From Syngnathus acus (lineage: Eukaryota > Chordata > Actinopteri > Syngnathiformes > Syngnathidae), in the NCBI RefSeq assembly GCF_901709675.1, contig NC_051097.1:11138039-11202038 (forward strand): a stretch of DNA of 64,000 nt, given 5' to 3'. The position numbers and the translations under genes were made by a program. The notes under the pieces are model-generated. The model saw nothing but the letters and a program-made list of their open reading frames with translations. It made no database searches and was not told the origin of the DNA. Of the stretch, positions 12,659-26,248 are shown piece by piece. Numbering within the stretch: position 1 is the stretch's first letter; every line of letters starts with the position of its first letter.

Positions 12659-14380
12659 GGTGGCTGGCGAGCTGCCGACTGACACGCTTGCTGTTTTTTT
12701 TTTTTTTTTTTTTAACGGGGGGCGGGGGGTTGTCAATCGGTGCACCGGTGTGTGCGTTCCTGTCTTGTATTGCTTTTCTGCAATGTTAAAAAACAAAACT
12801 TCTCAAGTTGAGCTTTCCCTCTCTGCTTTCTTTTTTGGTATGAAATGGTACTAAATTGTTGGGAGAACACAGCCAGCGTGCCGGCGTGCGTCTGGCGGCA
12901 TCCCAGCACATCATGTTTGCGCGCTTGTAAAAGCAAGTCATCAAGGAACAAATGAGCTTCCTCCAATTTTTTTTATTTATTTTTTGCGGGGGTGCGCTCG
13001 GCGTGGCGGCAAAGTGACAATTTGCCGCCCGCCGAGAAGCACTCCGACGCGAGCGACTTGTCTCAGGTGCAAAAACGCCAGCGAGCCACACGGCGGCATT
13101 AACGAAGAGAAAAAGCAATTTCCGTTATTTAGCGTCGACTTTCATCGCTGCGGGAGTCGGGAAAAAAAAACGTTGCTTTCCTCAAAATGAAAGGAAACTA
13201 GGCGACTTTGTGCAGCCGTTGTTGCACTTAATATCCAATTACGCTGCGTCCTATTACACAGTAATTGCTTCCAATCACTTTCATTTTTTTTTTGCAGAAA
13301 TTAAATTGCGCTGCGATTGGTCGCATCCCGCCAGGAAGTGATGCGACTCCCGCCTGCGATGTGAGTAAACAACTTTTCTTCTTGTCGCTACAAACTGGAG
13401 CTGGCAATTTTTTTTTTTCCTCAAAAAGGCCACCATTTTTCTCATGTCGGAGGTCAGGGTGACGTTTCGGGTGAAGGCGCGGCTTTCTTTTTTTTTTTTT
13501 TTTTTTGTCTCGTGTGCGTGCGTATGAAATCCTCCTAAATAGTCACCTGAACAGGCTTTGTCACAGTGTTTGTCGGACTGTTGTTTTTGTGTGAAATCCT
13601 CCTAAATGGCTTTGTCATGGCTTCCTTTTACATTTGTGGCACTATTGTTAGGGAAGTCATTCATTCAAGCACAAAAGAAGGACGCATTTTCAGTCCCATC
13701 GCCTCCCCAAACGTTATTGGTCGCAGTCTATTTATTTTTTTATTTTATTTATTTTTAAATGTATTTATTTGTTTGGTCAATTATTTTTGTAATTTATACA
13801 GCTGTAATTGTACTAGATTCAAGGTAAAAGGGCGTTTTCACAGCCTCCTAGCTATTTACGTGACCATTCTTTCATTTACTAACCCCCAAATATTAATTTT
13901 TGGTGCCAGTGCATTTGCGTGAAAATTGAACATTCTTCGATCTTTCGTACTGCCACAAAAAAGCGTTTGTTTTTTTTGCATTGAAATCCTGCAAAATCCT
14001 CAAAAGAACAAACGTTGTCATACTGTCGTGTTGACTATTTAAAAAAAAAAAATGCTTTGATGAAATTTCATGAAAAGAAGACAAACGTGTATTTTTCAAA
14101 CGCATTGTAATCGTCTTCCCATTTCTTGCAATAACCATAAATTTGTGTTTCAGTCGCTCTGAATTCAGTTTCACTTTTCAAGTTGCATTACGGGTTTCGT
14201 CGCACTTCCGCCAAACGAAAAAAAGGTTTTCGTTGAGACGAGATGAGATTTTTTTGGCGCAACTTTTATACGTTATACAAGTTTGCAACATTTCTCCTCA
14301 GCGTCGTTTCAAAGAACCGCTGGGCGCTAATTCCAAATCCAGTGCTTGACTGGCTGTTGCTTGCTTGCCGTCATTCCGTC

Positions 14381-14494
14381 ACTTTTTTCCCTCTCTCTCT
14401 CTCTTTCTCTCTCGCCCCCTTTCCTCTCCTTCTTTTATTTATTTTTTTGCTCAGTTTTTTCGAACCTGTCCTCCTCCCTCCCTCCTTCATTCTC

Positions 14495-14528
<34 letters not shown>

Positions 14529-14530
14529 AC
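14381..14530 (+). repeat. pyrimidine-rich CT/TC simple repeat
   Basis: The stretch has long runs of (TC)n and CCTCC, for example 14393-14418 and 14491-14528. A purine-rich GAGG/GGA stretch follows at 14628-14658 and 14806-14829. Together they form pyrimidine and purine tracts flanking a complex segment. Confidence 0.8.
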
Positions 14531-14534
14531 TATT

Positions 14535-14770
14535 TCAGCTGCCTCGCCCTTATCTCGCTGTTGCCGTCCTCAGTAATTATTATTATGTGCTGCCGAGATA
14601 ATTCGCAAGCCGTGAGGGGGGCGAGCGAGAGAGGGAGGGAGGGAGGGAGGGAGGGGGGGTAAAAAAAAGGGGATGAAAGAAACAGTGGCTGTGGCTTCCT
14701 GGGCTGTGCTTCTCTTATCTGACCTTGGGCAGAGCCACTTATTGTTAGGCAAATCGCATGTGCAGAAAAA
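14535..14770. other. candidate conserved non-coding block
   Basis: This complex, non-repetitive segment contains CCTTATCTC, CAGTAATTATTATTATG, GAGATAATTC and TCTTATCTGACC, i.e. several GATA-type and homeodomain-type cores. It lies between simple repeats and has no credible frame. The call rests only on composition and motif density near a developmental gene. Confidence 0.3.
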
Positions 14771-17700
14771 ATGGAGTGGAGCGAGGTGCTAGCCGGGTGC
14801 AGGGAGGGAGGAGGAGGAGGAGGAGGAGATGGATGGAGAAGAAAGTACAGAGGAGGCGGCGATAGGAGCAAAAAAAAAAAAGGTGGGATGGAGGTGTGCA
14901 AGCAGGCAGCAGGCAGGCGAAAGCAGATAGGGAAGGAGAGAAACGCAGGCGCGAGCGAGCGAGCGAGGAACTTTGTTTGAAGAAGAAGAGCAGTGAAAGC
15001 AAGAAAATGCACACCCAAAAAAGTCTTTTTTTACAACCCTCCCCCCTCCCCTCCCTAAAATCCCGTTGTCATTGCCCAGGGAGGTAGACAATGTCTGCAG
15101 TTCTATCAAATCAATTGAGACGCGTCCGTCTACGCTCCGTTCTGCTTCAGAATTCATTTTTGGAGTCTGGGAAAGTCTTACATTGCCTTTTATACAATAG
15201 TGAGCCTTTCCAATAAAATCACACTCGAGCCTGAAGCAACGTAAAAGTAGTCGCCCTCACTCAAATAACAAGCCAAGTAAAAACAATGACCCTCTCTCAT
15301 CAAATGGCCAAACATTTCTTTTTTACTTTTGTTACAAATAAATACTAACGACAGGCTGTAGAATTGTCAAATGTTCTGCTCGTAATTAATATCTTTTTTG
15401 TTAAGGGACCCAAAAAAAGTGATTTGATTCATTTAGTATTTTTTCAATGAATTGGAATTTGATGACATATCAGAATAGCCTCAAAAAGTGCCCCAACTTT
15501 TTCATTTCAGGACCAATCAAGTGTCATCGAATCCATTCCCGCAGCGCTTTGGAATGAATAAATATTTATATCTATATTTGATCGGGTTGTACCTAATAAA
15601 GTGTCCGCTAGCCGTCCCGGTGGCGGCGGCGGGCCAAACGCGAAGCGACAGCCAGTCATTAAATCAGCCGGCTAAGTGCACATTAAAAGGCAGTAGCCGT
15701 ACTTCTGCCGCAGAATCGTCCAGTAATCTTTACAACTCTGAGCGAATAAACGCATCTGCGCAATCAACTTAATGGCGCGGCCTGCCTGATGTTCCTCGCC
15801 GCGTGCCGGGGTGGGGGCGTGGAAGCGGGCCGGAGTCCGGTCGGCGTCTGATGTGTGGCCTTTCCCGCCGTCGCCGTAGCTCAGCTCCTTTTAATTACAA
15901 AAGCGTTCGGCGGCGACAGCCGGCTGTCCTTCCGCCAGATTTAAAAGCAACCCGATAATTAATCGGCGTTTGTGTCTGCGGGACCGTTGGAATCGCTTGG
16001 CTTGCCCCGCGGGAAAATATTCCAGCGGGATGTTTTGTTTCTTCGACGTCTTATGAAGAATACAAAATGTTATTTTATTGCCCAGGTGAGGACGAAATAG
16101 GAAGGTGACATTTAGCACTCGTAAATAAATAGCACCAAAGCAATTTGTTTTCAGGTTTGCAGGCTCATTTTAGACCATTCCAGGATATGTTTTTTATTTT
16201 CCAGATATTGTCCGATTGCCAGATGTCGCAAAGGTACTCATAATATACTTCAATAGAAGGACAGATACTTGTGTGGGGAACATCTGCCTTATTTCAGCCA
16301 AGGCCACGAGCGTGGTCGACTTGACCTCACTCCACTTGCGTGTTTTTTTTTCTTCATCCGCTGAGATTGAAAAAAAAAACATGAAGTTAATTTTTACCAA
16401 GCTAAGAGTATAAAGCACATAAATTTGTTTTCCGTTTTAGGCAGCAAACGTGAAGCAAACAAATTAAAATGGAGATACTGGAAAATTCTACTTATAAAAT
16501 AAATTAAATAAAAAAATAGAGTAAATAAAAAATATATAAAGTAAAAAAATCCAAGCACTGTGATGCCCTCACATGTGGGCAAGGAGAGCCACAGTTGCAC
16601 TTTCAGCCTTTTTGTTGAACCAAGCAGCCGACACACAAACACCAAATGTAAACAACTTGCTTGTTCGCTACTTGCTAATGCTGCGCCTTGATTTTCACAC
16701 TTTTTCTGCAACTATAAGGACACGCTGGGGTCCTGAGCTCTATGTCAGCCCACGCCAGCACCCCCACCCCCACCTCGGCCTTCTTTTTGGGGGCTTTGCT
16801 GCCTGCTGCTCAATTGAGCTCCTTTAAGAGAGGAACAAACAAACAAAACATCTCGGGCTAATGAGGCCACCTCCAGGAACACGGCGGCTGAAAGGAGGCC
16901 TTGTGTGCCGACGCGGGATTGAGAAAGGGGAGGATTTGCGGGGATGAGCTGTGATCTGATGGAGTGGATTGAGTCGTCTGAGACGGAGGAAGAAAGAAAG
17001 AAGGAAAAAAAAGCTTGAGGAGACAAAAACCCCATCAGTGACTCGCTCGTCATGACTTTTTTCTCTTTCTTTCTTTCTTCGGCCAGGTCGTTCCCACACT
17101 GCGACGGCCGAGCCGAGCCGAGCGGGCGACCGTCGTCGACTCATCTCGGTGCTTCGTTTCGTCGTCCACCGACGCGACATTAGGTACACCAAACGTTCCC
17201 ATTCATTCATGTGTTTGAAAACGGAGAACTTTTATGGTAATTATAAAAAAAAAAAAAGATCTCAACATGGGAAGTTCTACTCGTCATATTTCGCCGTCGA
17301 GTTGCGCGTTTCAATCTTCTTTTAATTGTCTTTCTAAAACACACTCAGGAGGAGGTCAAAGGCATATTCCGGAATAAAACTTGCTGCTACGTTGTTTTAA
17401 TCAAATACAAGCGAAGGAATAATTGTTTATGCGGTGCTATCGCCGCCATCCGCGGCTGCCAAGCTAATTAACCTCCTTCTGTGGTGGCGTTTTTCTTTCC
17501 CCTTCTTCTTCTTTAATTCTTCACCAGCGCCTCATCCCTCGTGGCTGAGAGGAGCCGTGCTGTTCTTTTTTTAGCTTGTAGCCTCTCGCACATCATTTAG
17601 TACTTTTTGCCAATTGGGATTTTTTTTTTTTTTTTATTCATTATTTTTAGAAATGGGAGCAGAATGTCAGCAGTAACCGGCTCAGCTCGCTTCGCCTCGA

Positions 17701-20700
17701 TTTGCGGGAGCTCCTTTTTCAAATAGAACGTTTAGCGGAAAACTGTGACAGCCTCGGTGCAACGGAGGAGACAAAGGAAGAGCGACAATAATTCTCGCTG
17801 GGACTTGGTCGGGGAACAAGTTGGGGAAAAAAGCGAGAGCCGAGCAACAAAGAGCTCGAAATCCGAACAACAATTCCGTTCCCGACCGTGTCTGGGCAAG
17901 GAAAGAAAATGGCAGTGGGCTAGGCTAACGTTAGCATCTGCCTTTGTACACGTTGTATCGTCGTGTTCCCTCAACTGATGGTGTTTGTCTGGACGTGTTT
18001 TGGGCTCTGCATTTTGGGAAGGGACCGCTTGTTGTCCCCCTCGCCGTAATCATCTTAAATGGGCTCGTTCCAAACCTCTTCATTGTGGAATGACTTCATT
18101 AATTAGCTGTTTCTGCCACGGGATAATAGCGCGAGCGTGCTAAATAGATTAGCCCCGGAACTTGATTTATCGGCGCCGCTTGGCGCACCCCCATCAACCA
18201 GTTTATCACTAGTCCGCCCCCCCCCATTCAACCAAAGGCACTTGTCAGTGGAGAACGCTCAATGAAAACCCCACATGGGACCCATCAAAAGCCGCCAAGC
18301 TGATAGCAAAACTATTTCCACATGCTCATTCATTGGCGTATTTGCGCTGAATTGATCTCGCTCGATGCTTCATAAAAAGCGTTGGACATGCCGGCGATGT
18401 TCTTTTCCTCGCTTTTGGCCACGTGTATGCCGACACACAACAAGCGACACGAGCCCAAAAGTACGGTAGCTCTCAAGGGCCAAACCACATTTTGACTGAG
18501 CTTTTTAGTTGATGCGCGTTTGCGATATGAAACACACAAGCTAGAACCTGAAGGTGTTAGCTGGCGCTTACGCTTTTGGGGGAGGAACCGTGGAGGTGCA
18601 GGCCGGACTCAGTTGATTAATCAAGAAAGAGAAGCACAACTCTCCAATCAAAGGCGAGGGGGCGACGTAAATCCCCTTGTTGCTCCAGCAGGGGCGTGAA
18701 AGCCACGAGGGGAGGCGGCTTTTGTGCGCACAAAGGCGACCCTAACGCGCTTTCAACGCCGCAACAAATGAGAGCTGTGTTTTTGGCGAGGGGGGCTGCG
18801 CGTCCTGAAAAACAGCCAACGAGAGGTGCGAATGCGATGGCCATTCATCTCCCGGGTTTTGGGCTAATTCCCGCCGCCGCCGCCTCCTTTTCTTGGCCGG
18901 CAAACAAGCAACATGAAAACACTGGCGTGCGGGCGGCTTAGAACGGACGTGTAATCCTCGCCACTTCTGACCCGCCATCGCCGTGTAAGTCCCCGACCTC
19001 GCCATTCAGGCGCCGGGATGTGTGACTAAAGGACGGGTGACCCCTCGGCGCACACATTTGGACCCCCACACTCCAGGCCCTCCAAAGAGCCGAGCTGAGG
19101 AATTCAGGCGGCGCTGAAAGGAGGGCGGCTCTAAGTAGGGCCGGGCCCGATCGTGTTTCTTTTCTCCCACCATTTAATTCGTCTTTAGAGGCCATCTCGT
19201 TAACACGATCTTCTCTGGGAGTAGAGGAGACATCCAAGATCCCGGCCCCCCCTCCGTGGCCGACTTCAAAGGTCCCCGCCAAGCGCGCAAAGAAAGTCAC
19301 CTCTTTCTTCCATTCAGGCTCCCCTCGCTCGCCTCTTCCCCAAAGCGCCGGCCCAGAAATCATCTCACTTTCTGCCGCTGCTTTGCATTTGAAAAAGGAC
19401 GTAATTAGCCAGAGGCTGCTCGCGCTCAACAGGGTGGGCACCGGGGGGGACCAGGCCAAGCGGGCCCAAAGCCCACCGACCGTTGGTTGGGCCACTTCAC
19501 TTCCAATATGGAATATTTTCATATTGCTTGTTAGTTGGTTAGAAAAGTCCAAACTGTCTTGAACTCAATATTTGTATCAATAACAATATTTCTTTTTGGA
19601 ATATAAATCTTGACATAAATAAAGAATCCCATCCATTTGTATTGTGACTTTAGCGCCAGTTAGCTTCTCTGACCTAGCATCCTCAACGCGTTTGATTTTC
19701 TCAGACGTTTGATGGTGTCATTGGTTTTCGCTTGAATTTGTGAAAAAGATTGCCGTTCTTTCCCAACAAAGAAATCCTATCAGGTTGATCCGAGCGCACT
19801 GTGTTTCATTCGCCGCGCTGGCGGTGTGGCTTTTCGTTCCTTGGCGCCTCGCGACAGCGTATTTCAATAATCTACACGCGTGTCGCCCGAAGGCGCGGCT
19901 CGGCTGAGCCGGAGCGTATCGAAAGGTGCGGTGTAATCCTGGAATATGCAGAGTGGCGAGGAAAACTCATTCTCTCCTCACGCCCATCGGGATCTTAAGC
20001 CCCCTCCCCGATGCGGCTGATAGGGATCCCTTATCTCCGCCACACAGAAATGTCCACACACACACCGTGAGCACATTTTGCACACATCTGCTTCACAACA
20101 CACACGCACCATCTCTCACCAGGCGTTTTTTTTTTTCCGCCGAGAGCGGGAGGAGCAGGCGTTCGATCACTCGATTGTTAGCGCCCCCGTTCTCATTTAT
20201 CCTCATTGAAGCTTTCAGGTCAGCTGATGGCCCGCGCGGGCGCTAATGTGCTGTGATGTTTACATACGACCTTTCGGGACGCTGCGGCGGATTGGTCGGG
20301 CCACCCCTGCGTGGCCTGATGTCATCACGTGTGTGTATTTTGTTGACATCTTGAAGTTTGGGACGCAGCTCCGTCACAGGTTTACAGTCTAACTCTATTT
20401 TGGCCCGCCTTCTGGTTATTTTGGGTGTAATTCCACCGCCAACCACTAGACGGTGCCACGCTATTTACCTGGTCTCGATGTAATATTCCTGTACAAATGA
20501 TCCAAATGTTTTTTTCTCGTTTGTCCCCAGCCCTGTTTATAGATGGCTTTCATCTCATATTATTTCCCAAAACAAACATTTTTAAAAATGAACAACGCGA
20601 GGAGGAAAGCTAACATTATTTCTGGCCTCCCAGCTTTTCAATATGAAAAAGCTTCAAATAAGGTTCGGAATAGATGATGAATTGAGGAAGGGAGTGAGGG

Positions 20701-22025
20701 TCCCCCCCAGGGGTCCCGCTTGTTGGTTTAGTCTGGCTCGGGCGCGTTTGCGCTGTCTGCGCTGTGTACGGTTGTTTACCCAGGCTTATGTCAGCCGTAA
20801 ACGCCGTCCTGGAGTGCCGCTGCGTTTTCTCGTCGCGCCCTCCCCGCGCTGGCCCGATTGGACTCCCGAGCCGATGGTGCGATGATAGCAACCCCCCGCC
20901 GCCAAGGCGCATATGGCGATACATGGCGCACTTGATAGTGTGCGCTGTTGACTCTGGAGAGGCATGGTGGCTTGTTTGCTTGGCTGCTTGTGTGCTGGCT
21001 GTCAAGGCCTCCAGCGGTGGTCTGCTGTGATGGGGGGCGTTGGGGGAAGCGTGTGTGGAAGGGGGGGGGGTGTTGGATGGGGGCTGCCTGGCTGTTTGTC
21101 TGCTTCCAAACATATTGATCTCCTGCAGAAGGGGAAACATTAGCGATAGCGCCTGCACGGGCCAGGCTGGAGGCGGCGAAATCAGCTCTGTCGATTCCGG
21201 TAATGCTGCTGCTGTATGAATAGCAGAGGAAGCAAAAGTACTTGCATTCTGTACTTAAGAGCGGCTACTTGAGTCACAAAGAAAGACTGCTAAAAGTAGT
21301 GGAATGACGCCTGGAGATGGCTGTGCAGTGTTGTCCCAAACCTTCTGCACACTGCTGTGTGTGTGTGTGTGTGTGTGTGTTGATGCAGACAACACTTGGT
21401 CACCTCACCTGCCTGCGCGCATTTGGCCGTCCATGAATATTGAACGGCGGTGTGCACGCGGGGCCCTGCCAGTCACGGCCAAATCGGACTTAATCTTTTC
21501 AATTTCGGGGTGCAAATATCCTCAGCGGCCCGTGTTTGTCGGCCAGATTAATGAGGCTCTCGGCCCATAATCCGCCGCTGCTAATTCAAGTGGCCGCCGT
21601 GGCCGTGACGCTGACAACACATACGCGCTTCAGATTAATATTTTTTTCCCTTCTCTCCTTTGCCGCACCCCGATGAGCTCTCGCAAGATGGCCGAAAGGC
21701 TTTGCCATACCGTATTAAACATCAGACTTGCAGGAATATATTTACATGTTGTTGGGGGAATTGGGGAAATTTCCTTACCCTTCTTTGGAATGATTTTTGC
21801 TCCCAAATTGAAGTGGCAAATGATTCATTGGCAAAGCCAGGTTGACTTACTTAAGACACACACAACTGAAAACGTACTTTGTTCTTGCCTGGTTAACTTC
21901 CTTTCGTAAAATGAATTTTGGGGAAAACGGAAAAATCATACCTGCTGCTGTCACCATCTTCTACCTGCTCCATTTTGTCTTCTTAGCACTGCCTGTTCTC
22001 CATTAGCACGGGCAGATGGGGGAGG

Positions 22026-22059
22026 CTGGCGGGCTGGCTGGCTGGCTGGCTGGCTGGCG
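22026..22059 (+). repeat. (TGGC)n tetranucleotide tract
   Basis: The GGCT/TGGC unit is repeated about eight times with one interruption near its start. Confidence 0.85.
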
Positions 22060-24107
22060 TGTGACCCCGTTCTGATTAATAGAGTAGGTGAGGCCAAAGG
22101 TGGCCAAGTAGCTCCTCCTTCATTACCTCATTAGAAGGCCCGCGTAGTGCAAGGTGAGCGTCCTCATTATAGCTTGCACGTGAGAGCCATTCAGTCACAA
22201 GAGTGACTACGCGCACCTGTGTGTCACACGATGTGTGTGTGTCGCAGGTGAGGTGGGTGGGCTTGCTTTTCTTCACTCCTGGGGGGGGATCAAACCTGCA
22301 GATCCTTGTGAATCTTGTTCACCGGCAGCTAAATAAAGCTCCAATTAGCTGTTCACACGGCAGCCTCAAGTGAACACGTGCGTAGAAATCAGAAGTCCAT
22401 ATGCCCGTTGTGTTTTTTTATTCCCTACAGGATTTATTCCTAAAATGGAATAAATGAAATTAGATCAGTAAGGAGAAAAAAAAAAATGCCGGGCACAAAG
22501 TTAATTTGTCACCTACTCCAGTTATGCAGTTCAAACCAGCAACGAAAAGGGTTTTTATACTGCGAGCAAGACCTCACTGAACTTTTCTCAAAAGCCTGGG
22601 GTGTCCAAACGATGGTCCGGGGGGCCATCTGCGGCTCTTTCAACAAACAAGAGTCCGGTTGCCTCAATTCAACCTTTAGGGATTAGCGTGACCTGGATGG
22701 GTCCAATCACGTTGGTATTTTCTGTTGACATTGCTACGATGCTAACGATATGCAAAGACAGCTACAATAGCAGCAAAATTGAATTGGAAAAAACAAAGTT
22801 CCTCCTCTTTCTGTTCCTTGTCAAGGTCAAATTAATTTTTAAAATGTCATCTTAGTACATCTTAGCATCTTGCACATCAACTTACATGTAATGCAGTGGC
22901 GGATTTTTTCGGGGGGGTCAAAGGGTTGCAGCCACCCCGATATTTGATTGAGTGAAGAAACCCCCGCCCACGCACACCTTGCTAAAAGTCAAAACAAATC
23001 TTGTTAGACCTGCCAAACTTTGCCGAATCAGCACATTCTTATTCCAATGAATGAGTGAAAGGCAGCTCGCCGGCCCGGCTCGGCTCGGCCCGGCCCGGCC
23101 GCCCTCATGACAAATGTTCCAATCAAGCGATGCGCACGTGCAGTTGCGAGGCCGGCAAAGGCAACGTCGCCGCCGTTAACGGCGGACCCGCCGCTTTCCG
23201 CGCGCTCCTGATTTGGGTGTTAACGAGAGAGCGAGGTGGCGCCGTTCGCCCGCCCGCCCGCCCGCTCGCTGTATCAGAGCGAGCGCACGGCGCGGGCCTT
23301 GAATATTTATGTGTTTTTCGCCGAGGTCGCTCGCCTCCGGCGGGGATGGAGGTGAGCGAGAGGAGGAAGAGGAGGAGGCGGCAAAGAGAGAGTCCCTCAG
23401 GCGTGTCCGGGTTCTGATGGCTCCCCTGACAAGCTCCCGTGTAATGGCCTCCCCCCCCCCCCCTCCTCCCCCTTCTCCCGCTCCCTCTCTGAGTGCTGTG
23501 AAATTGCCGGCCGGCGCTCTACAGCTGAGGACTCGCAGGAGACAAACGGCCTTTTAATTCAGAGCGCGGAGAGGTGACGGCGAGGGAGGCCCCGGGGGAG
23601 GGCTACCAATCAGACATCCATCACGCTAACCTCTCCCTTGGGAGCGGCCCTGCCAAAAGAGGTGCCCTGAAGGTGGTCGCCGGCGTGCACGGCCGCCGCT
23701 CGTGCACGTCTCGATGGTTGCCACCGCAAATTTGGGCAAAGCAAAAAGGGAAGACAGTCAGCTGGGACAAACAAACGACACCTTGCAGTTAAGCTTTGTT
23801 CATCCCGTTTGCGTACAAGCTTGGGATTTGTCTCCAGTCCAAGTTACTCTTTCAAGAAGCTTTCAAGAACCTAAAATGGTGGCCTTAAACCAAAATGGCT
23901 GACTTCCTGTGTCTTTTCAGGCGTGTTTCTTGAGACTTGTTCACAAAATTTCATTTTGTTCAGTGAAATGAGCTCTGACCTTGTGGAGTTATTGAAAAAA
24001 AATTAGGACTTTTTTTTTGTGGTTCTCCTCCTGATGTACCTAACCAGCTTCTTCATGATCTGCTTTGTTTTTTTCTTTCTAAATTTCAGTGGCCTCTGAA
24101 GGCCTCA

Positions 24108-24173
24108 CTCACGTTGGACAATTGTGACCAAGGCAAAGACTTCAAGTGATTCTCGTGGAGGGTCCAACGTGAG
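24108..24173. repeat. inverted repeat with 12-bp perfect arms
   Basis: CTCACGTTGGAC at 24108-24119 is the exact reverse complement of GTCCAACGTGAG at 24162-24173, with a 42-nt loop. The stem is too short and the loop too large for a convincing microRNA precursor. It may be a transposon end remnant. Confidence 0.4.
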
Positions 24174-26248
24174 CGACGCAGGCTCCTCTGAAGTCTTGTC
24201 GTTTCCTTTTGTGCGCTGCAGGTAACGGCCATTCCAACCCAAATGTCAACAAGCTTTCCCTTTTAAAAATGATTTTTTGGAGCTACGACAGTTGATAGCT
24301 TGGGCGGCAGATTTTCATTTGCCATTCACGAGCAGTTTCTCCAGATATGCTATATGTCTAATGTACAATCATTTATTCACAGTACAAGTTGTAATATGTT
24401 TCACTTTTTTAATTTTTAGGTCAAAATGAACCGCCGTGAATGAGTGGAATGCATTTCTCAATCCATTTTCCATTTTTTGATGTGAAACTCAAAAGCAAAT
24501 CTAAACAAAACATCGATTTCATATTTATATGTATACATTCTGTTCTGCCAATTTGAGTTGCGCGGTCTTCTAACGTTCTGTTTTGGGCTGGTGGACGAGT
24601 GGAAAAGAAATGTGCGGTGAAGTAAAAAAAAATGTTAGGCAAGGATTTTGCTAAAAGAAAACGATCAATGGCAAGATAGAAATGAAATCTGGTGGTTGTT
24701 TTTTGTGCAATTGTAATTTAAGTTGACTGCAGTATTGATTTTTTTTCGACGTTCGACTTTCTTGACTGGGTGCTCTGAAAGCTCCTTCCAACATGTCAAC
24801 ATTGGAATTGAAGTTAAAAAAAAATTGGAGGAGGCGCCAAACTTTTTTTGACGTCTCGACTGTCGCGGAAGTGAGCCAAAGCTTTACGCATGCAGGTGCA
24901 GCTTGCAAAAAAAAAAAAAAGCCTCCGCTTTGTAAATATTGAGATTGGCCTCTCGAACTGGCCCCCGGCCGGCCGGCCGGCCTCTCCCCTTTTATTGATG
25001 AAGCTGCTGACTAATCCGTGGCATTTTCCTGTAAATAGCGTTGTGCATGTGAAAAGACCCCCCCCTCTCTCCCCCTCCCATTCTCACATTCACATGCATG
25101 TGTGCGAGTGCAATTGGCAAACTTCTTCGGCCTCACTTTCAGACCTCTCACGTGTGTCAATAATGTCAAAGTTGTGCATCAGGGCCAGACATTCCAAATC
25201 CTAGCAGGCTTGCTGTGGACGTGGATGACACACATGCACAATCGTCATCAATCACTACAGTCGTCCCATTTTCTTCAAAAATATATTTTTGTACACTTGG
25301 AGTGGATGGAAGTATAAAGTTACTCCATCCACAAAGTGCATTACAGTAAACTAACCAACCGAGTGTGGTCCCAAACATAATCCCGTTTACTTTCTGTACC
25401 TACAAAGACTGACCAGTGGGGGGCAGTGTATAACAAATTGTCACCCACTGTATTGAGTGCCGGACGATACTGTATTTGTGTCCACTTTTTATTTGTCCAT
25501 CAGTCACGACATTGTGTCAGCTTTTCACTTGTCCACTGTGAAACTTCACAGCAAGAAATTCATTCCTGTAAAAGTGACATATAAACGAAGGAAAAAGACG
25601 AGCTTAGTGGTCGGAAAAGGCCGCAATAGCAATTTTGGGCCTGGCTGGGTTGTGCCCAGCTTGACATCCAGGTCCACTGGAGAAGCGGTGAGCTCGGTAT
25701 CCATGACAACCGCAGCATCGCTCTGATTGGCTCTCCCTGCGAGGGAATTAAGGCGCGCGTCAGCCAATGTGCGTTCGCGGGGATGGTTGGTGCACGGCTG
25801 ATGGCGGCCACGGCGGCGACGGGTGCCTTGCTTGTCCACAGCGCGTGACAGGCGGCCGCAGGGACGCGAAGGTGGCGAGGAGCCCGCAGGATACGCGTGG
25901 AACACCACCTGGGGGGCCCCCCAAAAATAATTTTTTTTTTCAAAGAAAAATCCACGAGCACGCGCACTTTTGCAGGATATTCTTCTTGATGTGATTTTGA
26001 ACAAGTCAGGTGCGCGCGCCTGATCCGGGCAGAACACCAAACAAGCAAGTTCGGATTGTGGATATAGCACCCAGAATCAAGTCGGTACCAGGACTTTTTT
26101 TTTTTTGGCAGCCCACGCGAGAGGAGAAAGGCATCGAGGGCGGTGGGTGGGGTGGAGGACTCAAGACGTGGTTCCGTGTGGAGAGGCCTGCCGAGCCAGT
26201 CTTTGGAAGGGGGAGGTCGCCGTGCAAGGCGCGCCGCGGGCCGCAGAC

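Larger units (their letters stand above)
6070..14380. other. non-coding upstream flank, no gene recognised
   Basis: No coding exon is supported. The stretch contains (CA)/(GT) tracts near 6534-6546, 6780-6796, 9186-9208 and 10061-10074, and an (ATT)n tract near 10384-10404. It also holds a duplicated 34-bp phrase (7098-7131 and 7385-7418) and two DR1-like sites (12077-12089, 12646-12658). AT-rich but complex blocks at 7615-7725 and 8480-8580 look like possible conserved enhancers. No alignment is available to test that. Confidence 0.5.
14771..26100. other. non-coding proximal upstream flank of lhx5
   Basis: No exon is supported. Candidate enhancer-like AT-rich complex blocks are 15530-15790, 15880-16030, 17990-18190 (containing TTCATTAATTAGCTG) and 21410-21610 (containing CAGATTAATGAGG). 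A (TGGC)n tract lies near 22026-22059, a (GGCC)n tract near 24966-24982 and a (GT)n tract near 21356-21380. Dispersed-repeat fragments occur at 22593-22645 and 23865-23910. CTCF-like cores lie at 20443-20457 and 25413-25426. Confidence 0.5.

Noticed and set aside
14530-15157. Several overlapping Ser/Pro/Leu-rich minus-strand frames
   Set aside because: They come from pyrimidine/purine simple repeats, overlap in all frames and lack family similarity.
18938-19552. 204-aa minus-strand open frame
   Set aside because: GC-rich stretch with no recognisable domain, no conserved start and no neighbouring exon. It is a chance frame in CpG-rich DNA.
24108-24173. Possible microRNA precursor
   Set aside because: Only 12 paired bases with a 42-nt loop. 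A precursor would need about 25 or more paired bases and a small loop.
26105-26248. 48-residue N-terminal extension of lhx5
   Set aside because: Family members start at MMVHCAGC, and the upstream residues show no LIM-protein similarity.
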